From assembly GCF_000003815.2 (NCBI RefSeq), contig NC_049982.1:28946548-29010547 (forward strand): DNA of 64,000 nucleotides, given 5' to 3'. Positions 1 to 10,925 of the stretch are shown here, piece by piece. A program made the translations under genes and the position numbers. This DNA comes from Branchiostoma floridae (Eukaryota > Chordata > Leptocardii > Amphioxiformes > Branchiostomatidae). Each line of letters starts with the position of its first letter. Within the stretch, counting starts at the first letter, position 1. The notes under the pieces were generated by a model, which saw nothing but the letters and a program-made list of their open reading frames with translations, searched no databases and was not told where the DNA came from.

Positions 1-118
1 GGGCGGCGGGGGGGGGGGGTGCCGGGTTGGGGGCTGTGGGGGGGGCGCGGGAGGGGGGAGCGGGGCGGGTGGGGAGTGCATGGAGGGATGAGGGGTGGGC
101 GGGCAGCCGTGGTCTGAG
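1..118. repeat. G-rich low-complexity sequence
   Basis: Almost pure G with a few C and T. It reads like a simple G-rich tract, or a poorly resolved contig end, rather than a gene. Nothing codes here. Confidence 0.6.
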
Positions 119-445
119 TTAAGCGCACAACCCGCCGTACGTGCAATTTTTCCGTACGTTTTTTGGGAGGCCACGTCCGCCATGTATTTTTGAAAACGTT
201 CGGACTGTACAAGGCAGGCGTGTCGACAGTACTGGCACGTACGGGGGCGAATCCGCAGCCCGATGGTACACAAAGTTTTGCCTGCACGTAAAGTTCTACG
301 GCGTGCTCCAAAATACGTCGGATTCCCTACGAGTTTGTACGGCGGCGGTACTTACCACTTACGGATCCCAAAAGACTGCCCACGTTTTGGCACGTAGACA
401 ACACTTATCTGCACGTATGGCGGGTTGTGCCCTTAGCTTAATGAG
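119..445. mobile_element. CGTACG-rich MITE, copy A
   Basis: Left end reads TTAAGCGCACAACCCGCCGTA and the right end is its inverted counterpart, TACGG/ATGG CGGGTTGTGCCCTTAGCTTAA. The body is rich in CGTAC/TACGT words. The same body recurs at 1428-1742 and 58442-58732. No transposase is present, so this is a non-autonomous terminal-inverted-repeat element. I could not assign the superfamily because the target duplication is unclear. Short ORFs across it are not conserved between the copies. Confidence 0.7.
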
Positions 446-571
446 GCTGATTAACGTGGGGATTCCCATCCAAGACTGTCCGGATCTTAACTTTTAAGCG
501 TTGCTTAACTTTCGGGATCGAGGGATCGGGTGTATCCAACGCGTCACACGGCCGTAGTCAAAAAATGTTTT

Positions 572-644
572 CGCCCAACGTGGGGCTCAAACCCACGACC
601 CTGGGATTAAGAGTCCCATGCTCTACCGACTGAGCTAGCCGGGC
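572..644 (-). tRNA. tRNA-Lys (anticodon CTT), possibly defective
   Basis: Read on the minus strand, 644 to 572 gives a 73-nt cloverleaf beginning GCCCGGCTAGCTCAG, with anticodon loop CTCTTAA (anticodon CTT) and an acceptor closing with GTTGGGC plus discriminator G. It is almost identical to the vertebrate tRNA-Lys-CTT. The single obvious change is in the T loop, TTTGA where TTCGA is near universal (position 56 C to T). This also weakens the B box of the internal promoter. A run of six T follows about 7 nt after the 3' end and would serve as a Pol III terminator. There is no encoded CCA, as expected in eukaryotes. It is either a functional variant or a recent pseudogene. Confidence 0.9.
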
Positions 645-727
645 CGATACAATTTATCACAAAAATGCAAGTTTGATACTTAGACCCCATTTCTTGTTTA
701 GTACAGTACAGTCTCTCTATAGGTACC

Positions 728-938
728 GTCTCACTGGACTTGCGTCAAGCTTGCGTCGCTGCGAGGTTCGAAAATACTCAACAAATTTCAGAGAAAAAGA
801 ACGAATTTTCTTACTTTTTCTGTATTTTGTCGTCTTCTAGGTCATACCTTTACGTATTACGCAATATCTAAATTATAACGATTCAGAGAAAATATGAAAA
901 CTGTGACGCAAGCTTGACGAAAGTTCAGCGAGAGTGAC
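728..938. repeat. Short inverted-repeat element
   Basis: The word TCAAGCTTGCGTC near 747 is repeated inverted near 904, and the surrounding sequence (GTCTCACTGG... against GTCACTCTCGCTG... read from the right) also pairs imperfectly. It is about 210 bp with no coding capacity. Probably an old MITE. Confidence 0.45.
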
Positions 939-1427
939 CTTTTCTCCGCGTTCAAACAAGCGGGGTTCGCGGTCTAAGACATTTGTCGATTTGAGATTGA
1001 TAGAAAGGCCCTGGTTGCGTACGTTGCAGGTGGTTGGAAAATGGCAGAGGAGTGGCCGTCTGGCCGTTACCAAAAACATATTCAATTGCTTAAGTAACTG
1101 CTATTTGGCTTTACATTATATATAGTAGTTCTGTACTTCGAAATTCAAACACATAAAAATCCAATTTCTCCCCAAAGTCCGATACTAGCACCTGTACAAC
1201 ACTTTCTGCGCTCCCAGTTGGAATCTGGAATGAGACCCTATTGGCCTGTAAGCTCGAGTAAACGATCGCAAAGGTTTGTTGCAGCTTATGTTATAAGTGC
1301 CACCTTTGTCTAATATATTATATTACTCTAATGGATATCATATGACCCAGGTGTGCGTAAGCTAAATGTGTACCACCGTTGCTTGAGGGGTAAATTTGAT
1401 GTTCAAAGTCTCCCGCTATTGTACTTA
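939..1427. other. Unannotated spacer
   Basis: No ORF with recognisable protein similarity, no RNA gene and no clear repeat seen. Confidence 0.5.
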
Positions 1428-1742
1428 AGCTAAGGGCACAACCCGCCGTATATTTGTGCAATTTGCCCGTACGTTTTTTTTTTTTTTTTTTTTTTGTTTG
1501 TTTGTTGAGAGGCCACGTCTGCCACGTATTTCTAAAAACGTTCAGGCTGTACAGGGCAGCCGCGTCGCCCGTACTGGCACATACGGGGGGCTAATCCGCA
1601 GCCCGATGGTACACAAAGTTTTGCCTGCACTGAAATTTCTACGGCGTGTCTACGTGCTCCAAAATCCGTTGAGTTCGTACGGAGGCGGTACTTACCACTT
1701 ACGGGTCCCAAAAGATTTTGGCACGTTGACAGCACGTATGGC
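1428..1742. mobile_element. CGTACG-rich MITE, copy B (right end truncated)
   Basis: Begins with TAAGCTAAGGGCACAACCCGCCGTA and follows copy A through the internal words GGCACATACGGGGG and CGATGGTACACAAAGTTTTG. A long T run expanded near 1478-1496. Similarity stops near AGCACGTATGG, so the right terminal inverted repeat is lost. Confidence 0.65.
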
Positions 1743-2325
1743 ACTCGGTGGTTTTATTCGGTGGTTATAGCAAAGGACCAGGCGTTATGACACCATATAC
1801 ACCTCGGGGCGGGTCATTAACCCTTAATTATTGACCAACCGAGCTAAGTACAGGTCATAACAAGGACAAAACATATATGTTAAAGAATCGATCCAGATTC
1901 CAGCATATCACGTTAGAGTAAACGTTCAGTTTTTTCCTGATTTTTGGTAAGGGTGAAAATGTAGGATTGTAAGAGTCGTTGCCTTCCTTAACGGTCGTTG
2001 CCATATCGCTGACCAGTCGTTACCATATCCGAGCTTGGTTCATAACATTTCGTAGGACTGACTAGAAGCAAAACAAAACGTATGTATAGAACAACATTAT
2101 TATTACAAATGTTCAACAATACCATAATAAATAGTAAACAAAAATATTTAAAAAACATACCTTTGCCAAATAAACCAGGTTTGTTATGTAGAATGATGTC
2201 TGAAGACATAAATGTGCTACTCATTATATTTTATTTTATATGCCTGGAGTTGGTTCATAACATTTTGCCATTGCTTATACAAATTAGATCCCTATTTACA
2301 TACTAATATTAAATTGTATCAAGCA
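1743..2325. other. Unannotated AT-rich spacer
   Basis: Nothing recognisable. The phrase TTGGTTCATAACATTT occurs twice, near 2035 and 2250, and may be remnants of an old repeat. Confidence 0.4.
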
Positions 2326-3480
2326 TCACTTAAGCTGTCAGCATACCAAAAATCATGATGATCCATTCAATCCCTTCTTGACTTATCATCTTTCAAAGTA
2401 GGAAACTAAACCGGCTCCTGCAGGTCAAGAAAAGATGTTAGCGGACCCAAACATACACCTCTTACTCTCTGCCATCTTTCTCAGTTGCATATGTGACAAG
2501 TCTGAAAGTCCTATCACGGAATACAGTGGATTTATCAACTTTTCTCATTAATTATGCAAATTAGCTGTTAATTTGCATAACTGGTATCTCATTATGTAAC
2601 GTTTTACTTAGGCTATCAACATACCAAAAATCATGACGATCCGTCAGCACGTTCATATTCCCATTAATTATGCAAATGAGATCATCATCTGCATAATTAA
2701 TTTGTATTGATATTTCTGTCTTTCTCAGCTGCACATGTGACAAGTTTGAAAGTCCTATAAAGGAATGCAGTGGATTTACACATTTTCCTAATTAATTATG
2801 CAAATTAGCTGTTGATTTGCATGATTAGAATCCCATCATGTAAGTCTTCCCTTTGGCTATCTACATACCAAAAGCCATAACGATCCATCAATGCGTTTAT
2901 ATTTTCTCATTAATTATGCAAATGAGGTCATCATTTGCATAATTAACATGCATTGATATTTCTCTCTTTCTCATCTATACATGTGACAAGTTTGAAAGTC
3001 CTATCATGAAATGCAGTGGATTTATAAACTTTCCTCATTAATTATGTAAATTAGTTCCTGATTTGCATAATTAGTATTTCATAATGTACATTGTTACTTG
3101 GGCTATCTACATACCAAAAATCGTGATGATTCATCAACACGTTCTCGAGTTATTCTCGTCCAAAGTTTGAAAGGAAATCGGCGACTGCAGTTCCAAACAA
3201 GTCGCTAGGGGGTCCAAACTTATAGTACTTACTCTCTGCCTCAAGGGCTATCTACCAGTCAAAAATCATAACCACAGCATGTCCAGAACACGAGATATCA
3301 AATATTGAGGTTCTGCTGCAGTACCTTAGCAAGCCGCTAGGGGGCCCATTATCGAACTTGAACTTCGTTTTCCCGACCCCTATCCACCTACCAAATATCA
3401 TCGGGATCCATCCAAGGCTTCTCGAGTTATACTGTTAACACACAGACAGACAGACAGACTCACAAGCCTAAAACATAACC
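2326..3480. repeat. Tandem ~235-bp repeats rich in octamer palindromes
   Basis: Diverged units carry the phrases ATGTGACAAGTTTGAAAGTC, TTAATTATGCAAAT, ATTTGCATAATTA and TACCAAAAATCATGACGATCC. Units begin near 2485, 2725 and 2967. The ATGCAAAT octamer appears repeatedly in head-to-head pairs. The right end runs into CAGACAGACAGACAGAC and then a different sequence, which looks like the tail of a dispersed element. No coding content. Confidence 0.65.
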
Positions 3481-4536
3481 TTAGCCATTCTGGCAAAGGT
3501 AAAAAAGAAAGTTCAATACTTCAGGTTCCCCTAATCAAACTCGCCACAAAACGCTTGCCAATGCACTTCAAGTGACGGAGTGTGCTAAGGTTATGTCCAT
3601 TTGATGCGAGCGTGCAAATAAGAAAGTTAGACCAAAAAAGTTGTCTTGTAAAATCTAATTAAGTGATCATGAAGGTTGAACACTCGGCTTAACACATAGA
3701 ATATATTACATTGAACAATAGCTTCTTTATCTTTGTTCTTTGACTTGGAATATTCTATCATCATCATCATCATTATTCTATGATATTAGAATACGTTTTC
3801 CAATGTTTGTTGCTGAAATCCATGGCAAATATTTGCTTATGTCGAAGCTGCTTTGCACGATTTACAATATGGTTGAAAACTTTTTAAAACGTTTTTGGAA
3901 ACAGCCGAAAATTAATGCACGCACGGATGTCATCTATGTATTCAAATCAAAATGGCATAATGTACATAAAAAGGCGGCAACTGTTTCGAAAGCCAACGGC
4001 CAAACGAAACGGACGATTGCGGGTGCCCCAAATCCATCGAGTTTTCTCAGGAACGATAACTACGCCGTACGGAAGCGGCCTTGAAAGTAAGAATAGAAGC
4101 ACCGTGGGAAAAGAAGAATCACATTAATCTTACAGTACCCGCTAAGTGTCAGAAAAGTGTGATGGAACAATTACCTGTAACGGCCAAGAGAGTGATAGCC
4201 ACTAGCAGGGCCGCTGAGGACGTAGATGACTTCATCTTTGGTTTGAGCGATCTGGAAAACAGAAAAAAATATGATATGTCATTGCATATGACATTTATGG
4301 ATCAAGGAATTTTTTGTTGGTATTTTACGTTTATAGAAATACATGTACATATTCAACAACAATGTGGGAATTTAGGTAAGGCATGTACAGTCGCATATTT
4401 TTTCGAGCAGGTATATCTTTGGACTCCAGCAAATTCCAAAAGGCATTGGCAAGTGGACCACACTTTCTCGCATCATAAAAAGATTATGCAACTTTGTGAC
4501 GATTCAAAAATACGGTACCGTAAAAATGAATTGCTA
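3481..4536. other. Spacer with unrecognised short ORFs
   Basis: Overlapping plus-strand reading frames between 3740 and 4557 (up to about 158 codons) have no recognisable domain. The longest uses a TTG start and runs into the mariner end. I do not support any as a gene. A short CAT repeat lies near 3760. Confidence 0.4.
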
Positions 4537-5113
4537 CGAGGGGCGTTCAATAAATAATAACTCTGACTCATTTCCCATAGCAGAAGATTAATGAAACTTG
4601 TCACAGTTATTAGTCTTTCTCTTCATAGGAACCACCCAGAGTTATGCATTCTCCCATCGTTTGATGCAGCTCTGGACACCGTTTTTGTAGGACACCCCAG
4701 GTTGGTCCTCCAACAGATGCCTCATCAATGGCAGAAGAGGAACGACCAGGTCTGAGAGCTGTTTCCACAGACTTCCGGCCATGTTTGAATTCAGGATGCC
4801 AGCGTTTTACAAGGTCATATGATGGGGAATCATCACCATAAGTTTCTTTCCTTTCATCAAAAGTCTCCTTTGGTGTGCGTCCTTTCAAATACAAAAACCG
4901 GATCACTGCCCGACACTCAACTGGCTCCATTTCACACCTGGTTTATTTCACACCTAACTCAGTTCAAATACCAGTAAATCAGAAACCACAATTAGTTCAG
5001 AGCTCTTCTTCCCATCAAAAACTATAGAAATATAAATCATTACACATGCAAAATTTCATCTAGATCAGACAACTAAAAGTTGGTCAGAGTTATCACTTAA
5101 TGAACGCACCTCG
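4537..5113 (-). mobile_element. Deleted mariner element with TA target duplication
   Basis: Terminal inverted repeats read CGAGGGGCGTTCAATAAAT on the left and, inverted, CGAGGTGCGTTCATTAAGT on the right. Each is immediately flanked by TA (4535-4536 and 5114-5115), the mariner/Tc1 target duplication. At 577 bp it is less than half the usual ~1.3 kb. The minus-strand ORF 4930-4610 (106 codons) keeps the N-terminal helix-turn-helix, with the family words ECRAVIRFLYLKGRTPKE and YDLVKRWHPEFKHGR seen in mariner/SETMAR transposases. The catalytic DDD domain is gone. Confidence 0.88.
4610..4930 (-). pseudogene. Mariner transposase N-terminal remnant
   Basis: An open frame of 106 codons starts MEPVECRAVIRFLYLKG, the classic first helix-turn-helix of mariner transposases, followed by a GDDSPSYDLVKRW-type second helix and the RPGRSSS linker. 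Full-length proteins are about 345 aa. The DD34D catalytic half is missing and the last ~30 residues do not resemble the family, so the protein cannot transpose anything. It lies wholly inside the TA-flanked element 4537-5113. Confidence 0.85.
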
Positions 5114-5299
5114 TACACTCGCTGACACAGACAAACTGTGACTCAGCAAAGCCCCTGTCACACATAGCCGAACATGACCTCCCAACCCTCCCTACACTAA
5201 GGTTGGGAATTATTCGACATCTGTGGTTGGGATTTGGTCGGCAAGGTTGCTTACGAGTCTTTAAAAGTCTCCTGCACCAGCCGACTATGAATTTTGACA

Positions 5300-6845
5300 A
5301 ATCAAACTCATGTCCATGTTAGATACGAGGAAAGTCATGTCCATGTTAGATACGAGGAAAGTCATGTCCATGTTAGATACGAGGAAAGTCATGTCCATGT
5401 TAGATACGAGGAAACTCATGTCCATGTTAGATACGAGGAAACTCATGTCCATGTTAGATACGAGGAAACTCATGTCCATGTTAGATACGAGGAAAGTCAT
5501 GTCCATGTTAGATACGAGGAAAGTCATGTCCATGTTAGATACGAGGAAACTCATGTCCATGTTAGATACGAGGAAACTCATGTCCATGTTCGATACGAGG
5601 AAACTCATGTCCATGTTAGATACGAGGAAAGTCATGTCCATGTTAGATACGAGGAAACTCATGTCCATGTTCGATACGAGGAAACTCATGTCCATGTTAG
5701 ATACGAGGAAACTCATGTCCATGTTAGATACGAGGAAAGTCATGTCCATGTTAGATAGGAGGAAAGTCATGTCCATGTTAGATACGAGGAAAGTCATGTC
5801 CATGTTAGATACGAGGAAAGTCATGTCCATGTTAGATACGAGGAAAGTCATGTCCATGTTAGATACGAGGAAAGTCATGTCCATGTTAGATACGAGGATA
5901 GTCATGTCCATGTTAGATACGACGATAGTCATGTCCATGTTAGATACGAGGATAGTCATGTCCATGTTAGATACGAGGATAGTCATGTCCATGTTAGATA
6001 CGAGGATAGTCATGTCCATGTTAGATACGAGGAAAGTCATGTCCATGTTAGATACGAGGAAAGTCATGTCCATGTTAGATACGAGGAAAGTCATGTCCAT
6101 GTTAGATACGAGGATAGTCATGTCCATGTTAGATACGAGGAAAATCATGTCCATGTTAGATACGAGGAAAGTGATGGCCATGTTAGATACGAGGAAAGTC
6201 ATGTCCATGTGTAGATACGAGGATAGTCATGTCCATGTTAGATACGAGGAAAGTCAGGTCCAGGTTAGATACGAGGAAAGTCATGTCCATGTGTAGATAC
6301 GAGGAAAGTCATGTCCATGTTAGATGCGAGGATAGTCATGTCCATGGTAGATACGAGGAAAGTCATGTCCATGTTAGATACGAGGAAAGTCATGTCCATG
6401 TTAGATACGAGGATAGTCATGTCCATGTTAGATACGACGATAGTCATGTCCATGTTAGATACGAGGATAGTCATGTCCATGTTAGATACGAGGATAGTCA
6501 TGTCCATGTTAGATACGAGGATAGTCATGTCCATGTTAGATACGAGGAAAGTCATGTCCATGTTAGATACGAGGAAAGTCATGTCCATGTTAGATACGAG
6601 GAAAGTCATGTCCATGTTAGATACGAGGATAGTCATGTCCATGTTAGATACGAGGAAAGTCATGTCCATGTTAGATACGAGTATAGTCATATCCATGTTA
6701 GATACGAGGAAACTCATGTCCATGTTAGATACGAGGAAACTCATGTCCATGTTAGATACGAGGAAACTCATGTCCATGTTAGATACGAGGAAAGTCATGT
6801 CCATGTTAGATACGAGGAAAGTCATGTCCATGTTAGATACGATCT
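5300..6845. repeat. 27-bp satellite array (~57 units)
   Basis: Unit is GTTAGATACGAGGAAAGTC plus ATGTCCAT (27 bp), repeated head to tail. Three main variants differ at the AAAGTC / AAACTC / ATAGTC positions. Because 27 is divisible by three and the unit lacks stops in several frames, long ORFs appear on both strands; they are artefacts. Single-base insertions (GTGTAGATAC near 6208 and 6290) break every frame. A block of 19 units with the same order of variants occurs twice (see findings). Confidence 0.95.
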
Positions 6846-6979
6846 GAAGAGAGAACTGAAGCTAGAATAGGAGGGATTCTAGACTGCTCCCGATCTAGTG
6901 CCGACCCTGCGACCTTGGTTGAGGAGTGGTCGGTAGCAAAGTCGTGAATATACGTGTGCCAGGAGCTTGTACAGATTTA

Positions 6980-7525
6980 CATAGAATATACATACCTTCT
7001 TTGGGAGTATATCTGACAGATCTCACAGTGAAATCTTGGAGGAACTTTTTGGTAACGTTTTTGCGCTCACACAACTTCTGACTTCCCTTGCAGACTGTGG
7101 TCTTTATACAAATAAACATGGAAGAGACATGCCTTCTTTGGAGTATTTCTTCTCTGAGAGTGAATTGTTTGAGCAGCTTTATAGTAACTTGTCTTTGCGC
7201 TCACACAGATTCTGACTTCCCTTGCAGTGTGGCCTTCATACAAGTAAACATGGAAGACACATACCTTCTTTGGAAGTATTTCGTCTCACAGAGAGAAATC
7301 TTGGTGGAACTTTTTGGCAACTTGTCTTTGCGCTCACACAAATTCCGACTTCCCTTGCAGTGTGGCCTTCATACAAATAAACATGGAAGACACATACCTT
7401 CTTTGGGAGTATTTCTTCTCACAGAGAGAAATCTTGGAGGGACTGTATGGTAACTTGTCTTGGCGCGCACACAAACGTTAACTCCGACCTCCTTTGCAGT
7501 ATGGTTTTTATACAAATAAATCGCT
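6980..7525. repeat. ~133-bp tandem repeats, about four units
   Basis: Units share ATACCTTCTTTGGGAGTAT, TTTGCGCTCACACA and CTTCCCTTGCAG followed by ATACAAATAAACATGGAAGA. They begin near 6990, 7128, 7261 and 7394. No protein family recognised. Confidence 0.75.
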
Positions 7526-8024
7526 ACTTAGGCAAAGGCGTATTGTTGGTTTCTCAAGCGTAGACTGTTGAAGGAGTAAGGACCCTTCTCCGTCCTCTTC
7601 TCTCCCCACTAAGACGTCTTGGTTTCCATAGCGACCTTTTCAGTCCTTAATGGCAACTCTGTTGGTCCTTGAGACTTCGTTCATGCTTGGTGTTTGAAGA
7701 GTGAGTGTACCAGTGGAGCGTAAAAATTATTTTAAGGAGAACCAAAAAAAACAAATGACAGAAATTCGTTCGCAAGCGCAGGTATACTATTTCACTAGAC
7801 TGTGCCAAGTTGCACTAGAAAATTGTGCCAACTTCGTAAGAAATAATTTTTGCCAATTTTCCCTTGCGGTCACACTGACGTTCAAACATTTGCATAGAAA
7901 GCCCAGGTAAAACATGAACGGTCTAAAAATGTGCACAACAGCACACGCAAATTCATCTATTCGTTCAGACACTTCTAGTGACCAGTAGTACACAGGGCAA
8001 TAAGTTTCCTTGCTATTTCATTGA
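7526..8024. other. Unannotated spacer
   Basis: No gene, RNA or clear repeat recognised. Confidence 0.4.
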
Positions 8025-8217
8025 CAACAGGGAGGGGTTGCAGGTCCTTCCCCTTCATCGTGCTTATTAATTTTAATTAATAAGTGCCTTAAAACGCACT
8101 GAACATGGGACCTTCCGAAAGATGGGTGCATTCCCAACAAAGATGCCCTGCCATGGATCTCCCAGTTACTAATCAGGAGCTGATGTGTGGCTGCTACCAG
8201 TCGAGCTACAGGGACAT
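8025..8217 (-). mobile_element. tRNA-derived SINE fragment
   Basis: Read on the minus strand from 8217, the sequence starts TGTCCCTGTAGCTCGACTGG, a tRNA-like head with an A-box (TAGCTCGACTGGTAGC). It continues into GGAAGGTCCCATGTTCAG and a tail containing GGGGAAGGACCTGCAACCCC. The B box is degenerate. This is a SINE copy, not a functional tRNA. Confidence 0.6.
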
Positions 8218-9629
8218 TCCAATTTACCTTTATAGTAAGGACAAATACAACAGAGAAAAGCAAAATTCAAACACATTATAGAGTAGCATGCTCATATTTT
8301 ATTAACATAAAACTTAGACATAAGAATGATCCTATAGAATTCACAAACACAATATGAAATGTGGATAAACTGTCCATTTTTAGGGGAAAAAATCATTACA
8401 TTTTTATTTTCATACATTTTTCCTAGTATAGGATTCAATTTAGTAAAATAGGGGGAAAAGGAACTACAGTATTGTATTTGTAGGTCTTGCATTGTGTTTA
8501 CATCAGTCATGCTAGTTTTTACTACGAGTATACCATTTCCTTTGTAGTTTTGTCATAGAATTCATGTTTACCAACTGTCAAACTTAGCACAAAAGGTTTC
8601 TGGCATTCTTTACAAGATACCAATTGGCCCTGGGGTACCAGTGTTGCCAAAAAGAAGCCATGTTTAGCCAAGTAAATCTATACCAAGAACTGAGTTTTGC
8701 TGAAACTGTATAAATAAAAGTGGACTTTTATATACTTTTGTATTTGCAATCACAAAATGAAGAGTACAATAAGCATACAATAAATTTAAAAGTTAGCCAG
8801 AATAACGATAGCATCTCATTTCTATAATACAAAAAAGTATAATGTATATAGCCTTTCGATGTCCATTTTTCTTGGCAACTGTTCATGCAATGTTTTAAAT
8901 AATGTATATACTTGATAATAATCATTTTCATTCAGGTATGCTGGAAAGACTAAGTAACATGATAAACTTCATGAAAGAATTCCAATCCTTTTCTTAACTA
9001 GTAGTTCCTCCTGACATCTATAGACTGAGATAGACTGATTTGGAATGTTGGATTTCTTGCACATTTTGTGAGGGTATCCCACTGGACTGCACAAAATTGC
9101 AACACCCTTTCTTGCGCTCAAACTTTCGTGCAATGCATGGGTAAAGTATGTGACCTCTTCAAAGAAAATAGCCCTCAACAATCTCAGTTTCAGCTCTAAT
9201 CAGATACAAGATAACTTTCTTTGACAATCACAGTGCCACAGAAGCTGCCACAAAATTAAAAACCAATTTGAAATGACGAAAAGGAGATTATCAGTGATTG
9301 CGTCATTTTGCAAATTGCGAAGTTTGCAACAAATTGTGTTGATTTTCACAAAATTTGTACTTGTTAGCATCGACATATATATAAAGCACACTTTTTAAAT
9401 GAGTACAGTATAAACAGTCCGCAAACGTTATTGCACAAAGGGTATACAGATATATAAACAGTCCTGCACAACTTTCCGCAAACACAAATTAAGATGCATA
9501 ATATTGGCACAAAGATGCATACGTTCAACGAATCAATCTACTGGTGCGCCAATGAAAGTTAGACACCCAGATATTGCATGACATTATACAAACAATTAAA
9601 TAAACCGGATTATCTCAAAAGAGTCAAAT
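8218..9629. other. AT-rich spacer, no gene seen
   Basis: AT-rich sequence with only short unrelated frames. I see no RNA gene and no repeat family here. Confidence 0.45.
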
Positions 9630-10215
9630 CAGGGGTGCCTAAGCATTTGCACGAACCCTATGAAATTCGTACGAATATTATGTGATACACACGAATCTCT
9701 ATGCAAAAACGCACGAATATTATGAAATTCGCACGAATCACTATGTGATTCACACGAACCTTATGACATTTGCACGATCCTTATGCAAAAGCGGCGGCCG
9801 GGAGAAGGCTTGATTTTGAGCGTTTCTACCTGTGATATTTATATTTTAAGGCATGGAATGGACATTTACCGTCGCAAAGATGTATTTGATAGCCTGTGAG
9901 CTACTGTTTTGCTTCATTTCGGCGTGTTACATCGTATTTTCCGTCGCCGCCGATCGAAGCCGCCAACTTGAAAATCCCGCTCCGTCTGTCACGTGACCCC
10001 GGCAGTGATTGCGCAATTTCGCATAAGGATCGTGCAAATCTCATAAGGTTCGTGTGAATCACATAGTGATTCGTGCGAATTTCATAATATTTGTGCGTTT
10101 TTGCATAGTGATTCGTGCGAATTTCATAATATTCGTGCGTTTTCGCATAGTGATTCGTGTGTATCACATAACATTCGTACGAATTTCATAGGGTTCGTGC
10201 AAATGCTTAGGCACA
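9630..10215. mobile_element. Foldback element with ~170-190-bp inverted arms
   Basis: Both ends read GTGCCTAAGCATTTGCACGAA inward. Each arm is itself built from iterated ~21-22-bp modules of the form CACGAATNNTATG. The left arm is about 9630-9790 and the right arm about 10018-10215. The ~225-bp centre is GC-rich (CGGCGGCCGGGAG, CGTCGCCGCCGATCG) and codes for nothing. The structure is typical of foldback or subterminal-repeat MITEs. A degenerate relative of the module lies near 35140-35200. Confidence 0.8.
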
Positions 10216-10669
10216 TCTGCAAATGTTTGAAATATCTCTTTGGTGAAGGTAAAGGTCCCATATCCTTTTGCGGCTGTAGGGGCAGTGGTTATCTACTGTG
10301 TCTAGGGCACAGTATCTAGAAGAGTTTTTGACTCTTTCGAGAATTATCTAGTTGCTCGATTCACTTTGTACCAATGCAAACTATTGGAAGTACAGCATTT
10401 CAATACAAATCAACTTGTTTAAGACCAAGTATGGCACAAATTCACAATTGCTCATGCAGCGCATATATAGAGCACACAAGTTTTACAGTTTAAACTGCAA
10501 TAAAAACTATCCAACTGACCACCAATATATATAGTATTGCGTAAAATATTGCATACACTTAACATCATTGGGACCAAAACATTAATACAATCACAATGAA
10601 CAAATTACTAAAAGTTCCACAAACTAAATTAAGCACATTTTACTAACGTAATAAACCTTCACTTGTGGG
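10216..10669. other. Spacer with a short SINE fragment
   Basis: About 10235-10330 carries GCGGCTGTAGGGGCAGTGG followed by CTACTGTGTCTAGGGCAC, a piece of the SINE family also seen near 25100/25549. Otherwise nothing recognised. Confidence 0.4.
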
Positions 10670-10925
10670 CTGTCGCACTTTTCAGTATCTTAACTCCGTA
10701 TGATTTGCATCATTTTTCATACGCAGTTGTACACACAATATGTTTTTTATACCCGTCTTTGTAAGTTTTGTTGTGTATACAGGCATACGCTCAGTATGGC
10801 CCAGTACATCTGATAGTTTTGGACATGCACAAAACTATCGTACTTTACATATTGTGTGTACCACTGCGTATTAAAAAATGTCAATACGCAACTCATACGT
10901 AATTAAAATACTCACCAGTGTGACC
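10670..10925. repeat. Inverted-repeat element (probable MITE)
   Basis: GCAGTTGTACACACAATATG near 10723 is mirrored by CATATTGTGTGTACCACTGC near 10849. The flanks also pair (CACTTTTCAGTATCTTAACT against the inverse of TTAAAATACTCACCAGTGTG). About 255 bp, non-coding. Confidence 0.55.

Noticed and set aside
5300-6845. CRISPR-like repeat array
   Set aside because: Units are contiguous with no unique spacers, and the genome is eukaryotic.
5285-6870. Several ORFs of 150-330 codons on both strands with 9-residue periodicity
   Set aside because: They are readings of the 27-bp satellite, whose unit length is a multiple of three; two single-base insertions shift every frame, and both strands are equally open.
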